This document shows, piece by piece, positions 54,894 through 64,000 of a stretch of 64,000 nt of DNA; positions within the stretch are counted from its first letter, which is position 1; every line of letters starts with the position of its first letter. The stretch is from Trebouxia sp. TZW2008. Taxonomy: Eukaryota > Chlorophyta > Trebouxiophyceae > Trebouxiales > Trebouxiaceae. Location of the stretch: positions 64,195-128,194 of the forward strand of contig BDIU01000337.1 of assembly GCA_002118135.1 (NCBI GenBank). The letters are read 5' to 3'. The position numbers were made by a program, and so were the translations under genes. Below the pieces are notes generated by a model. It was not told the DNA's origin, did not search any database, and was given only the letters and a program-made list of their open reading frames with translations.

Positions 54894-57800
54894 ATGAAAC
54901 GAAGAAAGGCTTATCAGAATGGCGAAGCAGATGCAAGCCGAGGGAGCGAGCACCTTGCTGCCGAGCAGCATGCAGGCGTTAAACCACGACTACTAACCCC
55001 GGCGACAGGTTCCGTAGGACCGGCTCATGCTGTTGGAATAGCGGCAGCTTTTAATTTCACGGTCAGCCGTGCTCTTCTCAATTGCAAACTGAGGCTGTGG
55101 ACGCGGCGCGTTCTGATACATTCGTTCATCGTAAGAATGCGTCCCAACTGCAGCTATGATGTAGCATAATGATCGGGTCTGATGCAGTTTTTCCTGATCT
55201 TGTGGCGCATATACTGGGTTCCGGCGCCTCTCTCGGCAAACGCGTCCCCGTTGCTGTTCTCCGAAGCCCGAGCGTTACAACACGTACACAAGCTTGCTGG
55301 GGAGATCGGCGAACGACAGGTGCACAACGCGCTGCAACGAATACAACTGAAGCATTGGAGCAGATGTTGCGCTCAAACTGTTTTGCAACGCAGGTATCCA
55401 CAGCACAGCTGGACTTGAGTGCTGACTACCTCTTTCAAACTGCAACTCAGCTTGCTCAGCAAGCACAACAGTGCTCAGATCTTCTTGTTCAGGTAGGTCT
55501 TCTGTACCCAATGCCAAACATCGAACATATGCACGACCTTAAATTTGGACCAGATCTGCATGTTGCTCACAGTGTTGTCACATGTCATGCAATCACATGC
55601 CATGCAAATGCTGGAACAGCAATGCTTGAGTCAAACCACCATAATGTTGACCATTGAGGAATACAGACTCCTGGTCTTATGGTTGCAGGTCAGGCGGGAG
55701 CAGGTTAGTGGTGGTGTGTTGATGGCACTCCTAGGTCTGGACATGGCCAATGTCTACCAAAATCTGACAAACATAGTCATGACCCTGACCCCAAAGAGGC
55801 ATCAGGACATCCCTGCTGTACTAGTCAATGCGCACTATGACACTGCTGTGGGGTCCCCAGGTAACCATCTGTCTCCTTGCATCATAAGCTGTGCTATGCT
55901 CCGGCTAGGTTGCATTTCCTCAACTGATCACTGTGACAACAAAGCAGGTCTTTGATCAAACAAAAAGTCTGCACTTGCACCCACTTGCACTCGCACACTT
56001 CGTGTTTAGCACAATATTTGCTGTGATTACATCATGGCATGATAATTTTCATCCTGTCATATCATGCGCAAGTGTCAGTCTTGCAACAGACATTGCTGTT
56101 GTCAAGCCAACAAGCACAGCCAGAGTCTTCAGCGCTTTTGACGACATTGATGAGAATATCTGCCTCTGACGCTGAGATATTTCTTTGTTGCAGGAGCATC
56201 TGACTGCACCTCACCTGTTGGTGTCATGCTAGAAACAGCCAGACTGCTGATTGCAAATCCACAGATCCAATTGGCTGGACCAGTTGTCTTCTTGTTCAAT
56301 GGTGCTGAGGAGACTCTGAGTCAGGCAGCTCACGGATTTATGGCACATGACAGGTGTGCGCTGAACTCTTGTCAACATGCTGAGTTTACCCCTATGCATC
56401 TTTCTGAAGCATAAAAGGCGCTATCTAGCATTTCAAGCCTTCATCCCACAGCAAGTTGACTCCTGACACCTTCTCTCAAGCTTTCAAAACAGCATCTGAG
56501 CCTCTGATCACATTCTGCCTGTGTGCTTGACGCTTCCACAAACAGTACATTCATGTAATGTCCTGTGTTACTCATGTGTATCACTGCTTTCAGGCAGGCA
56601 GGGCAGGTTGGAGCCTTCATCAATTTAGAATCCACCGGCCCTGGAGGACCTGACATCCTGTTTCAAGCGTCTGGTTAGCCTTCCTTCCCTCTTCTTCCTG
56701 CATCTTGTGATCTTGGATGTTTTGTTTGCTCTTCACAATTTCAGCTTTTGAGGCATCAGGGCTCAGAATGTGGTATTCTGCTGTTGAATTGAAGACCAAT
56801 TAGTAGCTTGATGCAAACATGCGCAGTGACACCAAATGCTGTATGATAAGACACAGCACCCCTCTGGGAATGTTTGGCAACAAATTTGTTGGCTGTGCTG
56901 TGCTGTGCTGTGCTGTGCTGTGCTGTGCTGTGCTGTGCTGTGCGGTGCGGTGCGGTGCCGTGCCGTGCCGTGCCGTGCCGTGCCGTGCCGTGCCGTGCCG
57001 TGCCGTGCCGTGCCGTGCCAGCAATACTCTGCTTGGTTGCGCTTTGAGTCACACTGTTTGTCAAATTGAATTGGTCAGCAAATTGCAGCTCAAACGCCTG
57101 TGTGATTAAAGCTTGCACTGCCAGATGGCAGCACAGTTGCAAAAATTGTAATGTTGCCATTTTAGCAATAATGCCTGGTCAGACAGTAGTTTGCCTCAAC
57201 ATGTATGCATTCAAGAATTGTTCTGGATCTTGGCTTGCAGGGGGCTGGACAACTGATGTGTATGCGACGGCAGCACCGCATGCACGAGGACAGGTCTTTG
57301 GCCAGGTTTGTAAAAGCATGTTTGTCATGAGGTTATGTATATCTTGGTTGCAGAGGCTCCTGACATGGTGCTTGGTGACATAAATTCGTCTTGTCGACAT
57401 GTCGCACTGCCAACCTTGCAACACTTTGGTCTGTCAATCGAGCTTTTCTATAGCAGGCAGTGCATTGCACCTAGCCTGTGTGACTGTCAGTAACATCATG
57501 ACTGCAGATTCATGGTGTACAATTGTAACATCATTGTAACAATGATATTGTAATTGTCATTATGATTTGTAGTTTCACAATCACAATGTGTTCAGCTGTG
57601 CAACTTGTGGCAGCAGAGATGCTGAGAGCTGAGTGCAGAGTGCAGAGTGCAGAGAGCCGAGTGCAAAATAGTGAGCGCTGAGTGCTGAGTCCTGCGTGCT
57701 GATGTGCAGGATCTGATGGATTCTCAGATCATCCCTGCAGACACAGACTACCGCATGTTCAGCTACAAGTACTATGGCAGCCTGCCAGGCATTGACATCG

Positions 57801-60800
57801 CGTTCTTGCTGGATTCTTCAGCTTATCATACACATCAAGACGCGCCACACCGTATCAGGCCAGGCACACTTCAGGCAAGCCACATGTTTCCCTCGTCATA
57901 GCAACTTTGCTTTGGTTTCAGGCATTGACGTTGCGTTTTTACTGGACTCTTCAGCTTACCACACGCATCAGGATGCGCCACATTGCATCAGGCCCAGCAC
58001 GCTTCAGGCTAGTCAAATCCTCTTGTCGTAGCAACTTTGCTTTGCTTTCAGGCATTGGCACCGCATTCTTGCTGGATCCTTCAACATACAAATCAAGACG
58101 CGCCACACTGTATCAGGTCAGGCGCATTGCAGGCAAGCCCGCCTTCACGGCAATTGCTTTCTTGTGTCAGCCTCTATAAACAGGCTAATCTCCTTTCCAC
58201 AACAGCATCTGCAGGTGTACTGTCAGCAGATGATGAGTTGTGCACTGCTCGTTCAGCATTGCCAGGACAACCTCTCAAGGTCGTACAGAAGCACCAGCAG
58301 CTTACCAGCATCTCAAGGATCAGAGGGGGGGCCAGTGCTGTTACCAGTGCGCGCAACATGCAGGCAAGTTACAATTTGGACCCTGTTCACAACGGACTGC
58401 TCATGTGCTGCAGGCTATGGGGGAGAATGTTGTTGGCGCCATTCCAGCCTTTGCGCAGCATCTCAGTGAGGCCGCAGCTCAAAATCTCCCGCCAGATTCG
58501 TCCGCCACTTCAGACAGCGTGTATTTTGATTTGTGCGGTCTTTGGATGATCAGCTTCAAGGCATCAGCGGCGAAATGGCTCCACAATACATTTTTGCCTC
58601 TGCTGCTTTTGGCGCCACCGCCAGGCGTTCAAAGAGGCGCCATGGCAAAAGCGGCGGGAACTTGCGTGCTGAGCATGCTGAGCTGCTTGGCGCTGCCAGC
58701 TGCTGTTGGTGGCCTCAGAGCTTTTCTATCAGGCAGGTTCTGGATTTCAGCAGGCCCTCTGCAAAAGTCAATTTCATCCTTCCTCCTAGCCAATGTCGAT
58801 TTGATTGAAACCTCCATGTACCAATACCAGGCAAATGCTGACGGTGTCATCCGGTCCCGGTTTTAGTGTCTGCACAGCTTCTGTTGCGCCATCTCAGATC
58901 TGAACAGAGTAAACAGTACTGCAGTTGGCAAATCATGAGATTGTCACAAGGTTTAAATTGTCTTGGTGGTGCCATTTAGACTCTGCACGGAGTGTGCCCA
59001 CAGCAGGCAAACCATGACCTGATGGCAAGGTCTTGATGCTTCTGTTGTGCCAGTTCAAAGCTGAATGGGGTGCGTGAGACCTCAGCAGGCGCCTTTTTGC
59101 AAAGTCTCACCGGCTCTATTGTCACCGCTCCCTTCTGATGTTCAGGGCAACAGCTAATATGGTTCAGCAACCACCTGGCAGGAGCCCTGATGTACATCCC
59201 AGCAGCTTTGGCGGGCGCTCTTTTGCCTTTCAGAGGGGCACTAGGGCAGGGCAGAAAGCAGGGCCAAGAGCAAGGCCAAGGGCAAGGGGCTATTCTCAGC
59301 ACTCAAGTGGCAGGATCATGTCTGTTCAATGCTGTTGCAGCTGCCATCTTGACTGCAGTTGGAGGGAAAGTGGCGTATGCACATTTTCTGTGGGGCACTG
59401 CTGCTTACATCAGCTTATGGGTGGTTAGTAAGGTGAAATTCACTTGTCATCTGATGTCGAAACTTGCACTAAATATCCTGTTGCTAGTTTGTCCGGCAAC
59501 AAGGCCAATGTGAAAAAGTATACAGGCTGCAGTTGCATGCCAAAGTGCACTCGGACACGCAAAGTTTGAATAATGTGGCTGTATGTTATGTGAATGTTAT
59601 ACAGAAGGATGCATGGTTACATGGCGGGGCGTGCAGGTGAATGCAGTCCTGGCCTCTGTGTAGTATTGTTCTGTGCTATCATACCTGCCACAAGCATGTT
59701 GACGTGCTTACTGTTGCTGGCAACACACCTGATGGGGATCTCTTGATCTTTACGTGCGAATGATGTCTCTTATGGATGTCAACATGCAAAAGATGTCTCA
59801 TGCAGGCAGACTCAGCTCCAGAGCCCTTTGCAGTAATAGTCTGTACAATTGGTTCCTGCCACAAGCAACTTCATTGGCATTATGCTGCTAGCAACACATT
59901 TGATGCAGGAAATGTCTATGCTGACACATAGCTTGGAGGTTTTGCACTCAGTAACATATTAATTCTTGCGTTGACATGCATATGATGTCTGTTGCAGGTA
60001 GACTCAGTTCAAGGTCTTTTTGCAGTACTGATTTGTGCAATTGTGCCTGCCACAAGCAACCTGACTGGGATTTTGCTCTTGGCAACACACTTGATGGAGA
60101 AAATGTCCATGACTGGGGCTCCCCCAAACGCCCTCCTTTGGGGTCCTGATGCAATCATGGGAGCGCTATTTGGTGCTGGCACATTTGTGTATTTGGGCTA
60201 TGGCTGCATGATGGCATGGCTGGTGCACTGTCTCGGGCAAACATTCAAGGTGAAGGCCTCCTTGTCAGCTGGAACAATGCTGTGTCAGGCTTGTACAATT
60301 TATTGAATCTGCTGCTAGCAATTTTGTGTTTTTGGGCTATGGTTGTGTGATGGCATGGCTGCTGCACTGTCTTGGGCAAACATTCAAGGTACAGATTGTT
60401 TCTTTTGACAAATGACGTATAGGCTTGGTGCTTCTTTATGTTTGTGTTCGTGGCTATGGCTAGATGACTTGTGACACTGTCTCCATTTGTAGCTGGCGCA
60501 TTTGCATTGGATGAGTTTATGGGAGCATTTGTTAGTTTTGACACACTCCAATACCTGGGTCAAGTGCATCAACTTGCTTCAATTTGACTGACAAGCTCAC
60601 AAGGAAGCTGACGGTCAAAATTTCATCTGCTTAGCTGAAGTGTAGCCATCAGTCTTTCTGTCACATTCATTCTGCAATTGATGCCGCCCAGCAATGTTGT
60701 CTTGCTCCTTTGTCTTTGTGAAGCAACTGGAAAGCTCTACCAGCATTGGTGCCAGCATTCAGCTCTGTCCACAAGCACTGTTGAGCATCCTCTGTTGTTA

Positions 60801-63800
60801 TAGTCAATAGCCCTCATGGGATTAAGTGCTGACAAAGTATGCTGTGCTTCTCCTGTACGTCTGCTGTCATGCCAGTCATGCCTGCAAAAAGTGGTCACTC
60901 ATATACCTTCCTGTCATTGCAGTGGGTCTGCAGAGCGCTCATGTTCCTGTCCATTGCCTCAGCAGTTGTGGCATCCATCACCCTGGACACCTACACTGCA
61001 GAAACACCCAAGCGGCTCTTCTTGCAGCACATCATCAGAGGCGGTGACAGTAGCAGCCAATCTGCAGTGTACGCAGCTGCTAGCAGTGATGCAACACCAG
61101 TTGACGTGGTGTTTCAGAATCTAAATTTGCATCCTGCAGAAAGCAATGGTCAAGAATGGCTGGTGAGTCAAGCTGCCTCTGCTGCTGCTTCTATTGCTGC
61201 TTCTATTGCTGCTTCTATTGCTGCTGCATTGCTGCTTCTTTTGCTGCTTCTACTGCTGCTTCTATTGCGATTTCTACTGCTGCTGCATTGCTGCTTGTAC
61301 TGCTGCTTCTTTTGCTGCTTCTTTTGCTGCTTCTGTTGCTGTTTCTTCTGCTACTTCTACTGCTGTCTCTTGTGCTCCTGCCACTGCTGCTTCGACTGCT
61401 ATTTCTGTTTTGGATCAAGCTGACTTGTTGAGTGCTTGGCACAGTGTCATGCACAAACAGCACGAGCACCAGCTGCAATGCTTGCATGCTGGGGCTTTTG
61501 CATCTTACAGAGCATGCACAAATTGTCACTCCACAGTTGTTGGCCTGCACAGTTTCCATAGCAGGCAAGTGTAAACTTGGCGAACAGAAATCAGATGCTA
61601 TGCCGCACATGAGGGTGTGTAGCACGTGCAGCAAATGCAGCACTTACATGCATGGCCAGGTAGCATGTAAGGACCTGGCTTAAGGTACACAAGTTGCTGT
61701 TCATATCAATCTATCAAAACATGGTTGCTACATGCAGTTAGTCACACTGTCTGTATGTGCCTGCCCCAACGTCGCTCATTATGTTCGTTGCCTGCAAGCA
61801 GAACAGTGCCAGGCTCAGTTTGTCCCACACAACATCCCTGTTGTTACTGTGTGAGAAAATTTGCGGGTGCAGTAGCAGCAGGAACAGTCTGTGGGATGAG
61901 TTCAGTTTTTGTGATGCTCTGCTTGCGGGCAATGTACGCCATGAGCGACATGAACATTGGCATGTGACATGTCATATCATTTCTGCTTGCAGGCAATGTA
62001 CGCAATGAGTGACATGATCAGCAGGGTGTGGCATAACATGTTGTTTATGATGTTTTGCTTGCAGGCAATGTATCCAATGAGCAATATGATCAGCAGGGTG
62101 TAGCATTGTTCGTGATGTTCTGCTTGCAGGCAATGTATCCAATGACTGATATGATCCGCGGCAAAGTCTTCGCTGCACCACCTCCAGACAAACACATCTT
62201 CCCAGCTTCACCATACATCCAATTAGTCAGCAGAGACAGCGCCCATTCATGCTTGCCAGGACGCATGGACAGACTTCATTTAGAGCTCAAGCTGCCCATG
62301 CCTGGAGTGGGTGTAATGAATGTCACAGGCCCCCTTGAGGCGTGGTCGTTCACAGATCAGCTTCCTACCTCTTTTCAACATGTAAGTTTGCAACTTTTGA
62401 CTTCACTGCTTTTCATTTTCTCAGTTCTAGGATGCCTAGATAGACTTCATGTAGAGTTGGAACTGCCTATACCTGGAGTGGGTGTAATGAATGTGACGGG
62501 TCCTCTTCAAGCTTGGTCATTCACAGATCAGCTGCCTACCTCTTTTCAGCACGTAGATTTGCATCATTTGACTCCACTGCTTTTCGTCTTCTCAGTTCTC
62601 GGATGCCTAGACAGCCTGTACCTAGAGTTCAAGCTGTCTATGCCTGGAGTGGGTGAAATGGATGTCACAGGCCCCCTCAAGGCTTGGTCATGCGCAGATC
62701 AGCTTCCCTCCTCCTCGCAACATGTAAGGTACTGTCATCTGACGGCGTCAAAATGGTGGTATGGTTTGCCAAGCACTCCTTTGCATCTTTTTCACTTGCT
62801 CAGATGCATACTTTTGACAACGCAGTACTGCAGAAGGTGAAACATAGCTGTTGTACGTTGAGAAACACAAACACAGGAGAGGTGAAAGGTCCAGAGCAAA
62901 GACTGAGCATTTCGTCATTGACTGTTTCCGTAGCTGCTCCATGCCAACAGTCGCTTATGCCTTGTCAGGGGGTAAACGTAACAACGAGATGCAGTCCTTG
63001 TAGGCTGTGAGCCATCATGCAGTCAGGGTCAGCTGTGCTTTTGAAACGGTGGTGCTAGCAACGCAGTGTATTGTTGACGTAGGTAACAAGCAAGACTAGT
63101 CTGGCCAATGCGGGTATTGCAATACAATGATCAACACAAATTCTGCACCTGTGCTCATGTCCGAGCTTCAGCTGCGTAACAATCCGTCCATATGGCAGGG
63201 CCCCTACCTGTGCGTAGTGACTGTACAAGCAATGCTTACTGCGTAGAGCAAAGTTGTCACTGGTCTCTTACTGATTTGCGTATGTGTTGCAGAAGCAGCC
63301 AAGTCAATACATTGTGCGGTACGGTGGAAATGTTGGCAGTGAAACGTGGCCCTTTTGGCTTGACATTCAGGTACAGTGACTTCTCTTTGTAACAACTGCT
63401 TTGGTCACCAAGAAAGTTGTCCTTACACCAAATTCTCCTGACTCAGAGGGGCCACTGCAGTTTGACTGCAGTGGTCATTTATCAGTTGCATTGGCCTGTG
63501 CATTGTCGAGAGTGTTGTTACATGGAGTGTCCTTACAAAGTAAACTTACTGTATGCAAGCCAGAGCGTCATGTACGGCCATGCCATTTTACATTCGCACC
63601 ATTTGCAGCATCTCAAGACTTGTGCTGCTTTGTCTCTGGGATGAAATTCTGAACATCAGGGCAAAAAGGTGCACAGCAACATTTTGTGCTGTATGCCGCT
63701 TTCTTTTGCTGTCAGACTCCGCTTTCGGGAAGTTCAATGCATGCTGCCAATACTGCACACCGCAACAGTATGTTGCTTATGCTTTCTCTTGCTGTCAGAT

Positions 63801-64000
63801 TCTGCTTCTGGGAAGTCTGATACATGCTGCTATTACTGCATAACACAGTCAGCATGAAGACTCTCACTGCTGACTGCATATGTCTGCAGTGTGTGCAAAA
63901 TGTGACAAGCATAGGTACTACTGCACAACACAATCAGCATGCTGACCTGCAATGCTCACTGTGTGTGTCTGCAGCGTGAGCAGAAGGTGACATCAACGAT
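54894..64000 (+). CDS. ERMP1-like M28 metallopeptidase, C terminus off right edge
   Basis: Exons in phase: 54894-55130, 55188-55319, 55394-55492, 55689-55860, 56194-56353, 56594-56673, 57241-57305, 57710-57874, 58414-58732, 59146-59432, 59998-60249, 60923-61162, 62130-62381, 63293-63370, then probably 63975 onward. About 846 residues precede the last junction. A cytosolic N terminus precedes a first membrane helix (FIFFLILWRIYWVPAPL) split by a 57-base intron. The luminal peptidase domain has metal-ligand candidates VNAHYDT, GASDCTSP, FLFNGAEET, INLESTG and SAYHTHQD. Multiple C-terminal helices follow (GALMYIPAALAGALLPF and others), then the beta-rich domain with TPKRLFLQHI and WPFWLDIQ. By family these are ER-membrane zinc aminopeptidase-like proteins. 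Introns 8 (57875) and 9 (58733) begin with GC. Confidence 0.87.
56893..57019. repeat. Compound pentanucleotide microsatellite (TGCTG)n-(TGCGG)n-(TGCCG)n
   Basis: The run lies in ERMP1 intron 6. Three homogeneous blocks follow one another: about nine TGCTG, three TGCGG and fourteen TGCCG units, differing only at the fourth base. Open frames such as a repeated HGTAR on the minus strand are artefacts of it. Confidence 0.95.
57612..57709. repeat. GAGTGCAGA / GAGTGCTGA repeat ahead of ERMP1 exon 8
   Basis: Six to eight imperfect units of 8-10 bases run directly into the GTGCAG acceptor at 57709. They occupy the place of a polypyrimidine tract, which is absent here. The repeated GTGCAG itself offers several competing AG acceptors. 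Confidence 0.75.
57905..58140 (+). repeat. Two downstream echoes of ERMP1 exon 57710-57874
   Basis: The exon's 3' half (reading GIDIAFLLDSSAYHTHQDA) is repeated at 57921-58010 and 58052-58130. The first echo keeps the reading and the HTHQD residues; the second has lost the histidines. The first ends CAG-GCTAGT, the second CAG-GCAAGC like the source. Confidence 0.88.
59640..59997 (+). repeat. Two upstream echoes of ERMP1 exon 59998-60249
   Basis: Copies of the exon's first 70-120 bases (CTGCCACAAGCAACTTCATT, GGCAACACACCTGATG and neighbours) lie at about 59650-59735 and 59806-59930, spaced about 155-190 bases. Both are frameshifted. Confidence 0.82.
60308..60550 (+). repeat. Downstream echoes of ERMP1 exon 59998-60249
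   Basis: At 60312-60390 the exon's 3' edge (TTTTTGGGCTATGGTTGTGT through CTTGGGCAAACATTCAAG, donor GTACAG) is repeated. A weaker, rearranged fragment follows at 60436-60540 (GGCTATGGCTAGATGAC and GGAGCATTTGTTAG). Confidence 0.8.
61170..61405. repeat. GCTGCTTCTATT-type 12-base repeat in ERMP1 intron 12
   Basis: This pyrimidine-rich strand run begins eight bases after the donor at 61163. Early units are a near-perfect GCTGCTTCTATT dodecamer and later ones drift to CTTTTGCTGCTT. Long poly-Leu or Cys/Phe frames here are artefacts. Confidence 0.9.
61925..62129 (+). repeat. Three upstream echoes of the acceptor edge of ERMP1 exon 62130-62381
   Basis: TTGCAGGCAATGTAYSCMATGA-type copies lie at about 61925, 61986 and 62061, ahead of the intact copy at 62130. 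Spacing is 61-75 bases. Copies two and three keep perfect TTGCAG acceptors, so the spliceosome must choose the last of four similar sites. Confidence 0.85.
62395..62735 (+). repeat. Two downstream, fully open echoes of ERMP1 exon 62130-62381
   Basis: The exon's 3' half (reading LKLPMPGVGVMNVTGPLEAW, then SFTDQLPTSFQH) is repeated at about 62432-62555 and 62606-62729, period 174 bases (58 codons). Both echoes and the spacer sequence stay in one frame from 62055 to 62840 without a stop. Each unit retains CAT or CAC followed by GTA. Confidence 0.9.
63372..63553 (-). mobile_element. MITE with TA-flanked terminal inverted repeats, copy 2
   Basis: This 182-base element is similar over its length to the minus strand of copy 1 (4746-4923). 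The reversed sequence contains GGTGTAAGGACAACTTTCTT, and the ends read TACAGT and ACTGTA. It starts two bases after the last base of ERMP1 exon 63293-63370, so the donor GTACAG lies across the insertion boundary. Confidence 0.8.
63690..63974 (+). repeat. Duplicated intron segments before the last ERMP1 exon in the window
   Basis: TTCTTTTGCTGTCAGACTCC (63701) and TCTCTTGCTGTCAGATTCTG (63784) are the starts of two about 80-base copies. A further pair, near 63837 and 63929 (CACAACACAATCAGCATG type), ends in TGTCTGCAGTGTGTGCAAAA (63881) and TGTCTGCAGCGTGAGCAGAA (63967). The second of these is the likely acceptor at 63974. The first would be its echo. Confidence 0.65.

Noticed and set aside
55169..55657. 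162-residue frame starting MIGSDAVFPDLVAHIL as ERMP1 N terminus
   Set aside because: The family-like sequence LLFSEARALQHVHKLAGEIG lies in another frame; a 74-base intron (55320-55393) reconciles the frames.
56756..57160. Minus and plus frames with HGTAR or AVPCR repeats
   Set aside because: They are translation of the pentanucleotide microsatellite in ERMP1 intron 6.
61156..61431. Long Leu/Cys/Phe-rich open frames on the plus strand
   Set aside because: They are produced by the GCTGCTTCTATT repeat directly after an ERMP1 splice donor; the low complexity explains their length.
1..64000. tRNA, rRNA or other structured RNA genes
   Set aside because: I looked for tRNA-like arms and conserved rRNA words and saw none that I could support.

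Overview
This window is nuclear DNA from a eukaryote, most likely a green alga. The genes are split into many short exons (about 60 to 770 bases) with GT-AG or GC-AG introns. The acceptor is nearly always preceded by TGCAG or TTGCAG. One gene encodes an inactive plastid Clp protease subunit (ClpR) and another a VWA protein with a transit-peptide-like leader, so the cell has a plastid. I cannot fix the species. I built the gene models by hand from open frames, splice sites, matching intron phases and family motifs. Boundaries should be within a base or two where phases agree. RNA evidence would be needed to confirm them.

Layout, left to right: (1) minus strand, <310-3232, a partial multi-pass ion-channel-like protein running off the left edge; (2) plus strand, 4103-26716, a 36-exon SMCHD1/GMI1-type GHKL ATPase of about 2,400 residues (UBL, ATPase, Ig-like series, SMC hinge, coiled coils); (3) minus strand, about 30040-27098, an unrecognised coiled-coil protein; (4) plus, 31060-34358, an HSPA12-like Hsp70 ATPase-domain protein; (5) plus, 35831-43220, a ViaA/CoxE-like VWA protein; (6) plus, 45097-49185, an MFS transporter; (7) minus, 52667-50208, ClpR; (8) plus, 52941-53397, DPH3; (9) minus, about 54860-54000, an unresolved locus; (10) plus, 54894 to beyond 64000, ERMP1-like M28 peptidase. 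There is no operon or pathway linking the genes: they are housekeeping and chromatin functions packed close together, some with divergent promoters only about 30 to 270 bases long.

The outstanding property of the window is not a single gene. Many exons have decayed partial copies ('echoes') in the flanking introns. Copies of the 5' edge of an exon, with its acceptor, lie upstream. Copies of its 3' edge, with its donor, lie downstream. Arrays reach seven copies, with spacing often 120-180 bases. The pattern is what repeated tandem duplication across exon-intron junctions would leave, because the spliceosome can discard the outer copies. A second property is the frequent use of GC-AG introns: nine of roughly 77 modelled introns. 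A short MITE family with TA-flanked inverted repeats occurs near both ends of the window, and one copy forms the edge of an ERMP1 splice donor.
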